A program made the translations under genes and the position numbers. Below the pieces are notes generated by a model. It made no database searches, was not told where the DNA came from, and saw only the letters and a program-made list of their open reading frames with translations. 6,267 bases of DNA. Origin: Dehalococcoidia bacterium (GTDB lineage Bacteria; Chloroflexota; Dehalococcoidia; GIF9; UBA5629). The stretch lies in assembly GCA_012961565.1 (NCBI GenBank), contig DTZC01000016.1, positions 1-6,267 of the forward strand, in the 5' to 3' direction. Positions 5,091 to 6,267 of this stretch are shown here, one piece after another. Numbering within the stretch: the first letter of the stretch is position 1; each line of letters begins with the position of its first letter.

Positions 5091-6267
5091 TTCTTCACCT
5101 CCTTCCACTGGTGTTGCAAACTGGGCTGGTCTGAATGTTCTGAGCCGCAATGAGTTTGAGACCACAGTGATGGAGCTGGCAGCCATAGCCAGGGCAGCCA
5201 GCATAGGATTCAAAAATCCGTAGTCACCAAGGGCAAAGCTAAGCGCTGAAGGGACGCCGGTTTGCCTGAAGAACAGGTATAGTATGCCGGCTGCCACCGG
5301 TATCAGCGCTGTGTTGTAAGCAAACGCCCAGAACAGATTTTGCTTCACAGTTCTCATGGTCTGCTTGCTCAGGGACATGGCAGTGACAATGCCGGTTAAA
5401 TCGCCGCTGATGAGCGTAATGTCGCCGGTCTCCATGGCGACATCGGTGCCGGTACCCAGGGCGATACCCACATCTGCCTGAGCCAGCGCTGGGGCATCAT
5501 TAATACCGTCTCCCACCATAGCCACCATTTTACCTTCAGCCTGTAGCCTTTTTACCTCTAGAGCTTTGTTCTCAGGCAAGACCTCAGCCAGTACCCGTTC
5601 GATACCAGCTTCACTGGCTATAGCCTCGGCGGTGCGCTGGTTGTCGCCGGTAATCATCACTACCTCAAGCCCCAGCTTATGCAGTGCATCCACCACCTCC
5701 CTGGCATTAGGCTTAATGGTATCTGCTAGGGCAATGATTCCGGCTACTTTGCTATCCACACCCAAGAACATCGCTGTCTTGCCCTCGCCCCACAGTCGTT
5801 CAGCCTTCGGTTTAAGACCTTGCAGAGGCAACCCCTTATCCTCTATAAGTTTCAAATTCCCCACTAGCAGCTTCTTACCAGCCACAGTGGTTTCTACCCC
5901 CTGTCCCGGGATAGCTTTAAAATCTGATAGCGGCAGCAATTCCAAATCTCTTACCCCAGCTGCTGCGATGACGGCTTTAGCCAGCGGATGTTCCGAGCCA
6001 TGTTCAGCAGAAGCTGCCAGTTGCAAGACTTCTGTATCGGTAAAAGGTGGTATAGCCACAATGTCAGTTACCATAGGTTCGCCTTTGGTGAGAGTCCCGG
6101 TCTTGTCCAGCAAAATGACGTTTATCCTATGGGCTCGTTCTAGTGCCTCACCACTCCTAATGAGAATGCCATTCTCAGCACCTTTGCCGGTGCCGACGAT
6201 GATAGCAGTGGGAGTAGCTAGACCCAAAGCACAGGGGCAGGCGATAATAAGCACCGCCACAAAGTTC
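4935..6267 (-). CDS. copA: Cu+-exporting P1B-1 ATPase with C-terminal YHS domain (5' part outside window)
   Basis: This is the last 443 residues or so of a copper P-type ATPase that uses ATP to push Cu+ out of the cytoplasm. The frame runs off the right edge, so the N-terminal metal-binding domain, the first helices and the actuator domain are not visible. Numbering from the GTG-encoded Val at 6260, I see CPC at 8-10 in the transport helix and the phosphorylated D52 in DKTGTLT. The nucleotide domain has HP at 91-92, and TGDN (204-207) and GDGIND (250-255) follow. The two final helices carry the Cu+ signatures N308-x6-Y315-N316-x4-P321 and M359-x2-SS-x5-N369. This pattern identifies subgroup P1B-1 rather than a Zn, Cd or Co pump. 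The normal protein ends near LRLRTFRP (371-378). Here a short linker (about 379-390) joins it to a YHS domain (393-436) with Cys residues that probably bind metal. It is the first gene of the visible minus-strand cluster. Confidence 0.95.
   Translation of the reverse strand, partial: NFVAVLIIACPCALGLATPTAIIVGTGKGAENGILIRSGEALERAHRINVILLDKTGTLTKGEPMVTDIVAIPPFTDTEVLQLAASAEHGSEHPLAKAVIAAAGVRDLELLPLSDFKAIPGQGVETTVAGKKLLVGNLKLIEDKGLPLQGLKPKAERLWGEGKTAMFLGVDSKVAGIIALADTIKPNAREVVDALHKLGLEVVMITGDNQRTAEAIASEAGIERVLAEVLPENKALEVKRLQAEGKMVAMVGDGINDAPALAQADVGIALGTGTDVAMETGDITLISGDLTGIVTAMSLSKQTMRTVKQNLFWAFAYNTALIPVAAGILYLFFRQTGVPSALSFALGDYGFLNPMLAALAMAASSITVVSNSLRLRTFRPAQFATPVEGGEEMAIDPVCHMEVNEKEAAATSDYQGKKYYFCSASCKKAFDQDPEKYLASKHK
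5095..5104 (-). promoter_or_regulatory. Internal Shine-Dalgarno before the YHS start
   Basis: AAGGAGGTGA on the minus strand lies within the copA frame, with 7 bases between AGGAGG and ATG 5090-5088. It is as strong as the sites of the separate genes in this window. Confidence 0.55.

Overview
The window looks like bacterial chromosomal DNA of roughly balanced base composition with densely packed genes. The supported genes with a visible start have strong AGGAGG-type ribosome binding sites 5 to 7 bases before the ATG. The gene content suggests an anaerobic or microaerophilic bacterium equipped to survive oxygen and metal stress: a Cu+ export ATPase, a tandem ferritin-like protein, an Fe/Mn superoxide dismutase and a small Rieske ferredoxin. 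I lean towards a Chloroflexota (Dehalococcoidia-like) lineage from general style alone. That is a guess, because no rRNA or lineage marker is present.

Layout. Positions 1-617 hold no confidently recognised gene. There may be the tail of a gene entering from the left (3-77) and a possible two-helix membrane protein (71-355). After these comes about 190 bp with only a weak promoter-like pair, and then a convincing sigma70-type promoter (546-575). That promoter drives 618-2684 (+), a 688-residue membrane protein with about five N-terminal helices, a PA-like insert, an M28 metallopeptidase-like domain and a C-terminal helix. Several metal and catalytic positions of the M28 domain are substituted.

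The rest lies on the minus strand. In transcription order it is: a Cu+ P1B-1 ATPase cut by the right edge of the window (6267-4935) with a C-terminal YHS domain; a double ferritin-like protein (4805-3966); superoxide dismutase (3882-3304); and a Rieske ferredoxin (3171-2821), which converges on the peptidase gene. The gaps of 129, 83 and 132 bp contain no obvious rho-independent terminator, so co-transcription is plausible but unproven. Together the four would export Cu+, sequester iron away from Fenton chemistry, remove superoxide, and provide a 2Fe-2S electron carrier.

The best points for a second look are three. The YHS domain has its own near-perfect Shine-Dalgarno and ATG inside the copper ATPase reading frame. 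The ferritin-like protein is a single-chain duplication with both di-iron sites intact. The M28 domain lacks the Glu-Glu pair and the last His ligand. I saw no mobile element, CRISPR array, tRNA or rRNA.
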